Origin: Brevundimonas sp. UBA4553
GTDB taxonomy: Bacteria; Pseudomonadota; Alphaproteobacteria; Caulobacterales; Caulobacteraceae
Length of the DNA stretch: 64,000 nucleotides
Reading direction: 5' to 3'
Assembly: GCF_002387245.1 (NCBI RefSeq)
Contig: NZ_DGLD01000003.1
Coordinates: 71,780-135,779, forward strand
A model generated the notes under the pieces. The model did no database searches, was not told the DNA's origin, and saw only the letters and a program-made list of their open reading frames with translations. The translations under genes were made by a program, and so were the position numbers. Shown in pieces: positions 10,325 to 20,875 of this stretch. Position 1 is the first letter of the stretch. Every line of letters begins with the position of its first letter.

Positions 10325-12406
10325 TCAGAAGCGGGCGCGAACGCCCAGCACCAGGTTTCGACCGCGCTGCGGCGCGGTTTCGGCTAGGAAGGAGGCGTGG
10401 TTCAGAGCCAGTTCGTCGAGCAGGTTGGTCCCGCGCAGGAAGACCTGCGACTTCACCCCCGCCAGATCGACATCATAGGCCACGGTGGCGTTGACCATGT
10501 TGTAGCCCGGCGTCTCGCTTTCGAAGGCGGCGATGTCGTTCTGCTTGAAGGTGCGGCTGTATTCCACGTCGCCCGACCAGGGGCCAGCGAAGGCTTCGGC
10601 GCGAACGCCGAGGCGGGCGGCCGGGATGCGGGGCAGGTTGCCGCCATCGCCCTTCAACTCGCCGCGCACGTAGTCGCCGAAGACTGTGGCCGACAGCCAG
10701 GGCGTCAGTTGCTGGCGCACCTCGCCTTCCAGACCGGTAAAGGTGGCGTCGGCCTGGCTGTACTGAATCAGCCGGAAGTCCTCGAACTGATCCAGGGTCC
10801 GGGCGAAGATGTAGTCGTCGTAGATGTAGTGGTAGGCGCTGACCGAAGCCGTGGTGGAGCCAGCGGTCTTGCGCAGGGTCAGTTCCAGCGCATTGGCCGT
10901 TTCGACGTCGAGGCTGCTGTCGCCGAACTCATAGGTGTTGGTCGCCATGTGGACGCCGTCGGCATAGAGCTCCTGGGCCGAGGGGGCGCGTTGCGAACGC
11001 GACAGCGACACCGCGCCGGTCCAGCCGGGCATGAAGTGCCAGACCGCCGAACCCGAGATCGAGAAGGGTTTGTGCTCGGTGTCGGGCAGACCGATGGCTG
11101 AGGCCTCCTGCCATTCCTGGCGCAGGGCGCCCTCGAAATGCCAGTCGCCCAGCTCGTATTCCTCCATCACGAACAGGCCGGTGTTCTTGGTCGTGCTGGG
11201 CGCCAGGAAGCTTTCCTCGCCGACGGCGGCGAAGTCGCTCTTGCTCAGTTGCAGGCCGACCACGCCCTTGAAGCCCGCGATCTCGCGGTGCTGGGCCTCG
11301 ATGCGGCCGTCGTAGCCCTCGTTGGTGAAGGTGGTCGAGACCACGCCTTCTTCCAGCTCCTGATGCTGATAGTCGGTGTAGCCGGCGCGAAGGCGGACGT
11401 TTTCGATACCGGGCAGGGGATCGCGCAGCTCGCCGCGCAGGTCGATGCGGCGGCTCTTCAGGCGGACCTCGGGCACGCCGTGGTCGTGATCGTGCTCCTC
11501 GCCTTCCTCGTGGTCGTGGTCGTGGCCGTCATGGTCATGATCGTCGTGACCGCCGCAGTGCAGGTGGTCGCCGTGCGGGTGGCAGCCCTCATATTCGTGG
11601 GTGTGACCCGGCAGGCCGTAACGGCTGGTCTGTTCGGTATAGGCCGCGCCGAGATAGCCGCGCGATCCGATGTAGGAGGCGCCGAGGGTGGCGGTCGAGG
11701 TCTCGTTGTAGGACCCGTCCAGGCGCGGTTCGTCCCAGTCGGGCACCTTGTAGTCGTCGGCCTTGCGGGCGGCGGCCTCGACGCGAACGGCGAAGTTTCC
11801 TGCGCCGACGGTCAGGCCGACCACGCCGGCCTCCTCGTTGTCGACCGAGCCGCGACGGTACTCGACCACGCCTTCGCCGCCGTTGGCGGGGACGCGGGTG
11901 GGGATCTTCTTGTCCAGCAGATTGACAGCCCCGCCGATGGCACCGCCGCCATAGAGAAGCGCCGACGGGCCGCGCAGGATCTCGATGCCTTCCAGAAGCA
12001 GGGGTTCACCGGTGATGGCGTGGTCGGGGGAAACCTCCGAGGCGTCCATCAGGCCGGCGCCCTCGCTCAGTACCTTGACGCGCGGGGCGGCCTGACCACG
12101 CACCACCGGGCGGCTGGCGCCGCCGCCGAAGGTGTCGGAGTTGACGCCGGGAATCCCGCTCAGGGTGTCGCCCAGGGTCGACTGGCGGCGGTGCACCAGT
12201 TCGTCGCCGCTCAGCAGGGCGACGTGCGAGCCGACGTCGTCGCCGGCGCGGCCCAGGGGCAGGGCGCGAACCACGACGTCGGCGATCTCGGTCGGCTCGT
12301 CCTGTTGTGCTGTCTGGACGACGTCGTCAGCGGCGAAGGCCGAGGTCGAGAGGGCGGCGGCCCCGGCGGCGGTCAGCAGAAAGGTTTGAAGTCGCAAGGC
12401 ACGCAT
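10325..12406 (-). CDS. ZnuD-like TonB-dependent receptor with histidine-rich loop
   Basis: The 693-residue protein has a clean signal peptide ending SAFA, a plug domain (VVRGQAAPRVKVLSEGAG, GPSALLYGGGAIGGAVNL) and a barrel ending in VRARF. Around residues 270-310 it carries a dense His/Asp/Glu loop (for example HDDHDHDGHDHDHEEG) plus two cysteines in CHPHGDHLHCGG. This architecture is known from ZnuD zinc receptors, so uptake of zinc, or possibly another divalent metal, is inferred. A Zur-box-like palindrome lies 28-42 bases upstream of the start codon and supports zinc control. The DNA for the loop is repetitive because of CAC/GAC codons. Confidence 0.88.
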   Translation of the reverse strand: MRALRLQTFLLTAAGAAALSTSAFAADDVVQTAQQDEPTEIADVVVRALPLGRAGDDVGSHVALLSGDELVHRRQSTLGDTLSGIPGVNSDTFGGGASRPVVRGQAAPRVKVLSEGAGLMDASEVSPDHAITGEPLLLEGIEILRGPSALLYGGGAIGGAVNLLDKKIPTRVPANGGEGVVEYRRGSVDNEEAGVVGLTVGAGNFAVRVEAAARKADDYKVPDWDEPRLDGSYNETSTATLGASYIGSRGYLGAAYTEQTSRYGLPGHTHEYEGCHPHGDHLHCGGHDDHDHDGHDHDHEEGEEHDHDHGVPEVRLKSRRIDLRGELRDPLPGIENVRLRAGYTDYQHQELEEGVVSTTFTNEGYDGRIEAQHREIAGFKGVVGLQLSKSDFAAVGEESFLAPSTTKNTGLFVMEEYELGDWHFEGALRQEWQEASAIGLPDTEHKPFSISGSAVWHFMPGWTGAVSLSRSQRAPSAQELYADGVHMATNTYEFGDSSLDVETANALELTLRKTAGSTTASVSAYHYIYDDYIFARTLDQFEDFRLIQYSQADATFTGLEGEVRQQLTPWLSATVFGDYVRGELKGDGGNLPRIPAARLGVRAEAFAGPWSGDVEYSRTFKQNDIAAFESETPGYNMVNATVAYDVDLAGVKSQVFLRGTNLLDELALNHASFLAETAPQRGRNLVLGVRARF

Positions 12407-12433
12407 CCCCGTTACAATGTCACGAGCTTGATA

Positions 12434-12448
12434 TGTTATAGTGTATCA
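12434..12448 (-). promoter_or_regulatory. Candidate Zur-binding palindrome upstream of the ZnuD-like gene
   Basis: TGTTATAGTGTATCA is an imperfect inverted repeat that follows the TGTTATA-n-TATAACA pattern typical of proteobacterial Zur boxes, with 12 of 14 half-site bases matching. A second imperfect palindrome, GTTACAATGTCAC at 12411-12423, lies between it and the start codon. Zur repression under zinc sufficiency is inferred from the sequence and the gene it precedes. Confidence 0.6.
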
Positions 12449-12544
12449 TCGCGCAACCGCTCTGCTCGATTTCTCTGCAAGCGGAGCCTTTGGCCGGGCG
12501 CGGCGTTGGGACGGGACCGATCAAGAGGCCCCCAGGAGGCGTCC

Positions 12545-13402
12545 GTGAGCCGTTCCGCCGTTGTGTTGATGTCCTGTCTCGGCCTGTGCGCGGCCGCCTG
12601 CTCCCAGGAGCCGCCGCCGGCGCCCGCCGCGCCGATCGAAGCCCCGGTCAGCCAGCCGGCCGCCGCCGTCGGCTATGCCTGCGAGACCGGCAAGACCATC
12701 GCCGTGACCTATCCCGACACGGAAACGGCGCGCTTGTCCTACGACGGCCGCGACTACGTCCTGACCAGCGCGGTTTCGGCCAGCGGAGCCCGCTACGCCG
12801 GTCAGGGACTGGAGTGGTGGACCGCCAGCCGCAACGGTCAGGAAAGCGCCACGCTCAGCCGTCTGGGGCCGAACGATCAGGCCGGGGGCGCGGTCATCGA
12901 GCGCTGCAGCCGTCCGGTGGCGGCTCTGGCGCCCGCGCCGGTCGGCCCTTGCCTGGGTTCGGACCTCAGGCTGTCGGTCGAGGGCGGCGACGCGGGCATG
13001 GGCAATCGCGTCACCACCCTGGCGTTGCAGAACGTCGGCGCCCAGGCGTGCAGCCTGACTGGCTATCCCACCGTGACCCTGGCGGACGGCGGCGGTCGCG
13101 TTCTGGCCGCGGTCAAGGCGGTGCAGGAGCCCGGCAACTATTTCGCGCAAGGCACGGCGCCGAAACCGGTCCCGCTGGCGTCTCAGGCCAAGGCCTATTT
13201 CGACTTGGCATGGAACGTGGTCCCGCACGAGGACGAGGGTGAAAAGACCTGCCCCGAAGCCAAGGCGTTGCGTCTGACGACGCCGGGGGATACCGCCCTG
13301 GTCAGCCTTCCGCTGGCGCTGACGCCCTGCGGTGGGCAAATTCGTGTCAGTCCTTTCCGGCCGGTTTCCAGCGATGCAGCCGGTCCTGCCCCGACAGCCT
13401 GA
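12545..13402 (+). CDS. Lipoprotein with MliC lysozyme-inhibitor-like and DUF4232-like domains
   Basis: A 285-residue predicted lipoprotein: hydrophobic leader, then CAAAC with Cys19 as the likely lipidated residue and a Pro/Ala linker. The first domain (about 35-110; YACETGKTIAVTYPD, SASGARYAGQGLEWW) looks like MliC/PliC inhibitors of C-type lysozyme. The second (about 140-270) has a cysteine-bounded pattern with LALQNVGAQACSLTGYP, as in DUF4232. The GTG start at 12545 is supported by AGGAGG at 12534-12539. It is divergent from the ZnuD-like gene. A role in protecting peptidoglycan at the envelope is inferred, and the domain pairing is noteworthy. Confidence 0.78.
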   Translation: MSRSAVVLMSCLGLCAAACSQEPPPAPAAPIEAPVSQPAAAVGYACETGKTIAVTYPDTETARLSYDGRDYVLTSAVSASGARYAGQGLEWWTASRNGQESATLSRLGPNDQAGGAVIERCSRPVAALAPAPVGPCLGSDLRLSVEGGDAGMGNRVTTLALQNVGAQACSLTGYPTVTLADGGGRVLAAVKAVQEPGNYFAQGTAPKPVPLASQAKAYFDLAWNVVPHEDEGEKTCPEAKALRLTTPGDTALVSLPLALTPCGGQIRVSPFRPVSSDAAGPAPTA

Positions 13403-13447
13403 AATCGGGGGTTCAAACCTGCCTGAATTCAGCGTAGCGGAGCAATC

Positions 13448-14650
13448 ATGACCCAGAACACCGCATCGGTCTTCTACGACCGCATCTCCGCCGAACTGGC
13501 TGACATCGACGCCCAGGGCCTGACCAAGCCCGAGCGCGTCATCGCCTCGCGTCAGGGGCCGGTGATTTCGGTGAACGGCCGCGAGGTCCTGAACTTCTGC
13601 GCCAACAACTACCTCGGTCTGGCGGGCGACGAGCGCGTCACGCAAGCCGGCATCAAGGCGATGGAGAAGTGGGGCGCGGGCACGGCCTCGGTCCGCTTCA
13701 TCTGCGGCACGCTGGAAATCCACAAGGAGCTGGAGCGCGCCATCGCCGACTATCTCGGCTTTGAGGCTGCCATTCTGTTCGCCGCCGCCTTCGACGCCAA
13801 CGGCGGCATCTTCGAGCCCCTGTTCACCGAGGCCGACGCCATCGTCTCGGACAGCCTGAACCACGCCTCGATCATCGACGGCGTGCGCCTGTGCAAGGCC
13901 AAGCGCTATCGCTTCGCCACCTCGGACATGGCGGACCTTGAGGCCCAGCTGAAGCAGGCCCGCGCTGATGGCGCGCGCGAGATCATCATCGCCACCGACG
14001 GCGCCTTCTCGATGGACGGCTATATAGCCAGGCTGAAGGACATCCGTGCCCTGGCCGACCAGTACGGCGCCCTGATCATGGTCGACGACTGCCACGCCAC
14101 CGGCTTCATGGGCGAAAAGGGGCGCGGCTCCTACGCCTGGAACGGCGTCGAGGTTGACTTCGTCACCGGCACCTTCGGCAAGGCCCTGGGCGGCGCCATG
14201 GGCGGCTTCATCTGCGCCAAGGCCGACGTCGTGGCCCTGCTGAAGCAGCGCGCGCGGCCCTACCTCTTCTCCAACGCCCTGGCGCCCGCCGTCTGCGGCT
14301 CGTCGCTGGAAGCCATCCGCATTGCCGCGGGCGAGGAGGGCGACGCCCTGCGCGCCCAGCTGTTCGCCAACGCCGCGCGCTTCCGCTCGGCCATGACTGA
14401 CGCGGGCTTCACCCTGCAGCCGGGCGAGCACCCCATCATCCCGGTCATGCTGGGCGACGCCAAGCTGGCGCAGGACATGGCGGCGCGGATGCTGGAGCTG
14501 GGCGTCTACGTCATCGGGTTCAGCTTCCCGGTGGTGCCGCGCGGTCAGGCCCGCATCCGCACCCAGATGTCGGCGGCGCACACCTTTGAACAGATTGATG
14601 CTGCGGTCGCGGCGTTCACGACGGCCGGTAAAGAACTGGGAGTGATTTGA
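13448..14650 (+). CDS. kbl: Glycine C-acetyltransferase (2-amino-3-ketobutyrate CoA ligase)
   Basis: A 400-residue PLP enzyme of the alpha-oxoamine synthase family. It cleaves 2-amino-3-ketobutyrate with CoA to glycine and acetyl-CoA. Motifs include NFCANNYLGLAGDERV, DDCHATGFMGEKGRG and TGTFGKALGGAMGGF with the PLP lysine. Length matches Kbl. GGAG lies 8 bases before the ATG. The stop overlaps the tdh start by one base (TGATG), giving the usual kbl-tdh threonine degradation operon. The 45-base upstream gap is short, so the operon may use a promoter inside or before the lipoprotein gene. Confidence 0.95.
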   Translation: MTQNTASVFYDRISAELADIDAQGLTKPERVIASRQGPVISVNGREVLNFCANNYLGLAGDERVTQAGIKAMEKWGAGTASVRFICGTLEIHKELERAIADYLGFEAAILFAAAFDANGGIFEPLFTEADAIVSDSLNHASIIDGVRLCKAKRYRFATSDMADLEAQLKQARADGAREIIIATDGAFSMDGYIARLKDIRALADQYGALIMVDDCHATGFMGEKGRGSYAWNGVEVDFVTGTFGKALGGAMGGFICAKADVVALLKQRARPYLFSNALAPAVCGSSLEAIRIAAGEEGDALRAQLFANAARFRSAMTDAGFTLQPGEHPIIPVMLGDAKLAQDMAARMLELGVYVIGFSFPVVPRGQARIRTQMSAAHTFEQIDAAVAAFTTAGKELGVI

Positions 14651-15696
14651 TGACGGACATGATGAAGGCCCTGGCCAAGACGAAGCCCGGCGTCGGCCTT
14701 GAGCTGATCGAGGCCCCGATCCCCGTGGCGGGCGACGAGGACGTGCTGATCCGCGTCCATCGCACGGCCGTCTGCGGCACCGACATCCACATCTGGAACT
14801 GGGACGAGTGGTCCCAGAAGAACGTGCCGGTCCCGATGATCACCGGTCACGAGTTCGCCGGCGAGATCGTCGCCATCGGCAAGGACGTGGATCGCCGCCT
14901 CAAGGTCGGCCAGCGCGTTTCGGCCGAGGGGCACGTCATCGATCTGAACTCCGAAGCGGCCCGCGCCGGTCACTTCCACCTGGACCCCGACACGCGCGGC
15001 ATCGGCGTGAACCGCCAGGGCGCCTTCGCCGAGTTCGTGGTGGCGCCGGCCTTCAACGTCATCGAGTTGCCCGAGGATGTGCCCTATGAAATCGGCTCGA
15101 TCCTCGACCCCTTCGGCAACGCCGTGCATACGGCGCAGCAGTTCGACCTGCTGGGCGAGGACGTGCTGGTCACCGGCGCTGGTCCCATCGGCATGATGGC
15201 CGCCGCCGTGGCGCGTCACGCGGGCGCGCGCACGGTGGTCCTGACCGATATCAATGACTTCCGCCTGGAACTTGCGCAGAAGGTTGCGCCGGGCGTGCGG
15301 ACGGTGAACACGACCAAGGAAGACCTGCGCGACGTCATGCATGAGCTGGGTCTGAAGGTCGGCTTCGACGTGGCGCTGGAGATGTCGGGCTCGCCGATCG
15401 CCTTCAAGCAGTGCGTCGACACCCTGATCATGGGCGGCGGCATGGCCCTGCTGGGCATTCCGTCCAAGCCGATGGAGACCGACTGGGGCACGATCATCCT
15501 CAAGGCCCTGACCATCAAGGGCGTCTATGGGCGCGAGATGTTCACGACCTGGCGCAAGATGCTGGGGCTGCTGAAGGCCGGTCTGGATCTGACGCCGCTG
15601 ATCACCCACCAGATGCCCTATCAGGACTTCCAGCAGGGCTTCGAGGCCATGAAGTCCGGCCAGTCGGGCAAGGTTGTGCTGAACTGGGCCGACTGA
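14650..15696 (+). CDS. tdh: L-threonine 3-dehydrogenase without the structural zinc cysteines
   Basis: A 348-residue zinc-type medium-chain dehydrogenase that oxidises threonine to 2-amino-3-ketobutyrate, the Kbl substrate. Catalytic-zinc motifs (TAVCGTDIHIWNW, ITGHEFAGEI) and the NAD fold (VTGAGPIGMMAAAVARH) are clear, and GIGVNRQGAFAEFVV fits TDH closely. The lobe that carries four structural-zinc cysteines in E. coli Tdh instead reads SAEGHVIDLNSEAARAGHFH, with no cysteines, so the structural metal site is probably absent. The ATG overlaps the kbl stop; a TTG one codon earlier is possible but less likely. Confidence 0.93.
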   Translation: MTDMMKALAKTKPGVGLELIEAPIPVAGDEDVLIRVHRTAVCGTDIHIWNWDEWSQKNVPVPMITGHEFAGEIVAIGKDVDRRLKVGQRVSAEGHVIDLNSEAARAGHFHLDPDTRGIGVNRQGAFAEFVVAPAFNVIELPEDVPYEIGSILDPFGNAVHTAQQFDLLGEDVLVTGAGPIGMMAAAVARHAGARTVVLTDINDFRLELAQKVAPGVRTVNTTKEDLRDVMHELGLKVGFDVALEMSGSPIAFKQCVDTLIMGGGMALLGIPSKPMETDWGTIILKALTIKGVYGREMFTTWRKMLGLLKAGLDLTPLITHQMPYQDFQQGFEAMKSGQSGKVVLNWAD

Positions 15697-15717
15697 CCCC
15701 TTTCTGACTGCGAACCG

Positions 15718-15750
15718 AAGGCCCCCTGACCGCAAGGCAGGGGGCCTTTT
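15718..15750 (+). terminator. Intrinsic terminator after kbl-tdh
   Basis: An 11-bp perfect stem (AAGGCCCCCTG at 15718-15728 with CAGGGGGCCTT at 15738-15748) is followed by TTTT. It is likely shared with the convergent gene ending at 15767. Confidence 0.85.
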
Positions 15751-15766
15751 CCGTTCCGCCGTGGGC

Positions 15767-16162
15767 TCAGGTCGCTACGCGCTCGCTGCCTCGGGCCGTA
15801 GCCAGGAAGACGATGAGCGTGAACAGCAGCATCGACGTCACCAGCATGATCTCCGAGGCGATCAGGGCGGGCAGCAAGAAGGGCTTCTGAAGAAACATCA
15901 GAGTCAGGGTCGGCATCAGGATCAGGAAGCCCAGGACCGACAGGGTGAAGTGGGCCAGGGGCAACCATCCTCGCGCCGCTGAGGGAAAGACCCGATAGAA
16001 CAGGCCGAACAGCATCATCGACGCGAAGCCCAGCAGGTTGATGTGGGCGTGCACCGTGCGAAGCGTGAAGTCCTCATTGGCGCCCATCCAGACGCCAAGG
16101 CTCATGCCAGCCAGCGCCGAAAGCACGCCCAGGCGAAGAAAATTATTCGATACTGAGAGCAT
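15767..16162 (-). CDS. Small four-helix membrane protein, heme-copper-oxidase-like
   Basis: A 131-residue protein with about four hydrophobic helices. The segment RTVHAHINLLGFASMMLFGL places histidines in a membrane helix in a way that recalls subunit I of heme-copper oxidases, and short relatives are often annotated as cytochrome-c-oxidase-like. Far too small to be an oxidase by itself. GAGGGAC precedes the start at suitable spacing. It stands alone between a terminator and the divergent rlmJ. Function unknown; heme binding is only a possibility. Confidence 0.7.
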   Translation of the reverse strand: MLSVSNNFLRLGVLSALAGMSLGVWMGANEDFTLRTVHAHINLLGFASMMLFGLFYRVFPSAARGWLPLAHFTLSVLGFLILMPTLTLMFLQKPFLLPALIASEIMLVTSMLLFTLIVFLATARGSERVAT

Positions 16163-16335
16163 TTGCGTCGTCCCTCGTTGTCGATGTTCTCCTTGAACAC
16201 GCCTACTTGCAGCGCAATTTTACAACATTGTTATCCGAAAGTCGTGGCCGGTGTTTTCGCGCCCACGATGTGCAATGGCCGTGCGCATCGAGGCTTCCTC
16301 TTGACCCGAAGGGCGGAGCGGGGGACGGAACGCTC

Positions 16336-17157
16336 ATGAACTATCGCCACAGCTTTCACGCCGGAAACTTTGCGGACCTGGTCAAGCACGCCCTGGTGCT
16401 GTGGCTGCTGAAGGAACGGCAGGAGAGGGGGGCGGTCACCGTCATCGACACCCACGCGGGGGCGGGTCTGTATGACCTGTCAGGCGACGGCGCGCGGTCC
16501 CGTGAGGCCGAGGCCGGCGTGGCGCGGCTGATGACCGCCGACGAGCGGCCGCCGCTGATCGAGGCCCTGGCGGCCGAGGTCGCAGCGCTGAATCCAGAGG
16601 GCGGCGCGCGCTTCTATCCGGGGTCGCCCCTGCTGATCGCGCGGGCTCTGCGAGAGGGCGACCGCTATCTGGGCTTCGAATTTCATCCGCCGGTTCAGGA
16701 GATGTTGGCAGAGGCCCTGGCCGACTGGCCGGCCGCCGAGGGCCGTCAGGGCGACGGCTATGTCGAGGCGCTGAAGGCGGCCAGGGCGACCAAGGGTCCG
16801 CTGGTGCTGATCGATCCGCCGTTCGAGCGGCCGGACGACTATGTGCGCTCGGCGGAGACAGCCGCCGCCATAGTGAGGCATGACCGCACGGCGACGGTGG
16901 CGATCTGGACCCCGCTGAAGGACATGGAAACCTTCGACGGATTCATCCGCCGGCTGGAGGAGGCGCAGGTCGGCCGCGTCCTGGTGGCGGAAGCCCGCCT
17001 GCGCCCGCTGAACAATCCGATGAAGATGAACGGCTGCACGATGACGGTGGTCAATCCGCCATCGGGTGCAGAGGCGGCGGCGGCCGAAATCTGCGGCTGG
17101 GTGGCGGCGAACCTCGGCGAAGCCGGCGCGCGCGCCGAGGTCTGGCGCGCGGGCTAG
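16336..17157 (+). CDS. rlmJ: 23S rRNA (adenine(2030)-N6)-methyltransferase
   Basis: A 273-residue SAM-dependent methyltransferase modifying A2030 of 23S rRNA. The family hallmark NYRHSFHAGNFADLVKHALV is at the very N terminus and the catalytic LIDPPFE (D/N-PP-F type) is near residue 165. The ATG at 16336 is chosen because it places the hallmark at the N terminus; an upstream in-frame extension to 16207 has no similarity. The last four bases overlap the convergent ABM-domain gene. The 173-base gap upstream (16163-16335) holds the divergent promoters, with no box I can name. Confidence 0.92.
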   Translation: MNYRHSFHAGNFADLVKHALVLWLLKERQERGAVTVIDTHAGAGLYDLSGDGARSREAEAGVARLMTADERPPLIEALAAEVAALNPEGGARFYPGSPLLIARALREGDRYLGFEFHPPVQEMLAEALADWPAAEGRQGDGYVEALKAARATKGPLVLIDPPFERPDDYVRSAETAAAIVRHDRTATVAIWTPLKDMETFDGFIRRLEEAQVGRVLVAEARLRPLNNPMKMNGCTMTVVNPPSGAEAAAAEICGWVAANLGEAGARAEVWRAG

Positions 17158-17471
17158 GCTTCCAGCAGGACGCCCGGCTCGTAAAGATGCGGCTCGAAGG
17201 TGGCGATGGCCAGAATGGGCTCCATGGCCGCGACGACCTGGGGGTGTCGGGTCATCACCTTCCAATCGGTGGCGCTGGCCCAGACGGCGTGATTGGCGAC
17301 GACGCGCCCGTTGAGGCCCCGGTGCAGGGTGGCGGAGACAAAGCCGGGCAGGGTGCGCTGCACCTGGGCCAGGGCGGCCAGATGTTCGACCAGATCCTCC
17401 TGCCGTCGTGCGTCGCACTTGAAAATATTGATCAGGACGACGGCGGAATCGTCGTGCGCGTGGGCGGTCAT
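17154..17471 (-). CDS. Antibiotic biosynthesis monooxygenase (ABM) domain protein
   Basis: A 105-residue single-domain dimeric alpha/beta-barrel protein of the ABM family, with VVLINIFKCDARRQEDLVEH at the start and PGFVSATLHRGLNGRVVANH in the core. Members range from quinol monooxygenases to heme-degrading enzymes, so the substrate cannot be told. GAGG lies about 9 bases upstream. It converges with rlmJ (four-base overlap) and is divergent from the amidotransferase gene. Confidence 0.8.
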   Translation of the reverse strand: MTAHAHDDSAVVLINIFKCDARRQEDLVEHLAALAQVQRTLPGFVSATLHRGLNGRVVANHAVWASATDWKVMTRHPQVVAAMEPILAIATFEPHLYEPGVLLEA

Positions 17472-17554
17472 GAAGGGCGGCCTCGTTGCAATCGCCCGAC
17501 TTCTACCCCAATCCAGAGAGAGACGCTTCCTTCTCCCCGCTGGAAAACGCCGAA

Positions 17555-18286
17555 ATGACCCGTATCGCCATTCTGGAAACCGGCCATCCGCCCGAACATC
17601 TGCGGGACGCCTTCGACGACTACCCGGCGCGCTTTCGCGCCCTGCTGGGCGAAAACGTGCCGACGGTGCGGTTCGACGTGCAGTCGGGCCATCTGCCGGA
17701 TGACCCGTCGATCTATACCGGGGCCATCGTCACGGGGTCGGCCGCCGGCGTCTACGACGACCTGCCGTGGATATCGCCCCTGGTGCAGTGGCTGCGCGCG
17801 GCGCGTGGTCGGACGCGGCTTCTGGGCATCTGCTTCGGGCATCAAGTTCTGGCCCATGCGTTCGGCGGCAAGGTCGAGAAGTCGCACAAGGGCTGGGGCG
17901 TGGGATTGCACCGCTACGACGTGGTCGGCCATGAGCCGTGGATGCACCCTCGAGCGCCCTCCATCGCCATTCCCGTGTCGCATCAGGACCAGGTGGTGGC
18001 GGTGGCGCCGGATACGCGGGTGATCGCCTCAAGTCCCTTTACGCCCTACGCCGGTCTGGCCTGGGGCGAGGACGCCGTCAGCTTCCAGTGCCACCCCGAG
18101 TTCCAGCCCGCCTACGCGGCCGCCCTGATCGAGGGACGACGCGGCGACCGCATCCCGCATGATCTGGCCGACGAGGCCCTGCTGAGCCTGGAGGGTGCGA
18201 ACGACCGAGCGGTGCTGACGGCGTGGATCCGCGCCTATCTGTTGCTGACCCCGCAGCCGATCGAGGCGGACGGCAGCGGCATCTAG
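17555..18286 (+). CDS. Class I glutamine amidotransferase-like protein
   Basis: A 243-residue GATase1 domain protein resembling the amidotransferase part of GMP synthase but standing alone. The nucleophile elbow LLGICFGHQVLAHAFGG and the histidine-glutamate pair in CHPEFQP are intact, so it should hydrolyse glutamine or a gamma-glutamyl compound. Stand-alone homologues include gamma-glutamyl hydrolases for polyamine or amine breakdown; which applies here is unknown. The ATG at 17555 has only a weak purine-rich site upstream. An in-frame upstream extension to 17486 shows no conserved residues. Confidence 0.83.
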   Translation: MTRIAILETGHPPEHLRDAFDDYPARFRALLGENVPTVRFDVQSGHLPDDPSIYTGAIVTGSAAGVYDDLPWISPLVQWLRAARGRTRLLGICFGHQVLAHAFGGKVEKSHKGWGVGLHRYDVVGHEPWMHPRAPSIAIPVSHQDQVVAVAPDTRVIASSPFTPYAGLAWGEDAVSFQCHPEFQPAYAAALIEGRRGDRIPHDLADEALLSLEGANDRAVLTAWIRAYLLLTPQPIEADGSGI

Positions 18287-18367
18287 GGCGCGGGCGTCTT
18301 GTTTTCCCAGCGCTAAACCTTGCGCAACCTCTGGCGTGCAATGGTGGGGCTTCAGTGCGGAAGTCCT

Positions 18368-20863
<2,496 letters not shown>

Positions 20864-20875
20864 GTCAGGCTCTCA

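Noticed and set aside
11470..11590. Repetitive GTGGTCGTGG-like DNA that could be taken for a satellite or CRISPR-like repeat
   Set aside because: It encodes the His/Asp-rich loop of the ZnuD-like receptor; units are irregular and there are no spacers.
13405..13430. GGGGGTTCAAACC, similar to a tRNA T-arm
   Set aside because: The 45-base gap is too short for a tRNA and no acceptor or anticodon arm pairs with it.
16205..16230. TTGCAGCGCAA upstream of the small membrane protein, resembling an FNR-type half-site pair
   Set aside because: The spacing is too short for an FNR/FixK site (TTG-N5-CAA rather than a 14-base site).
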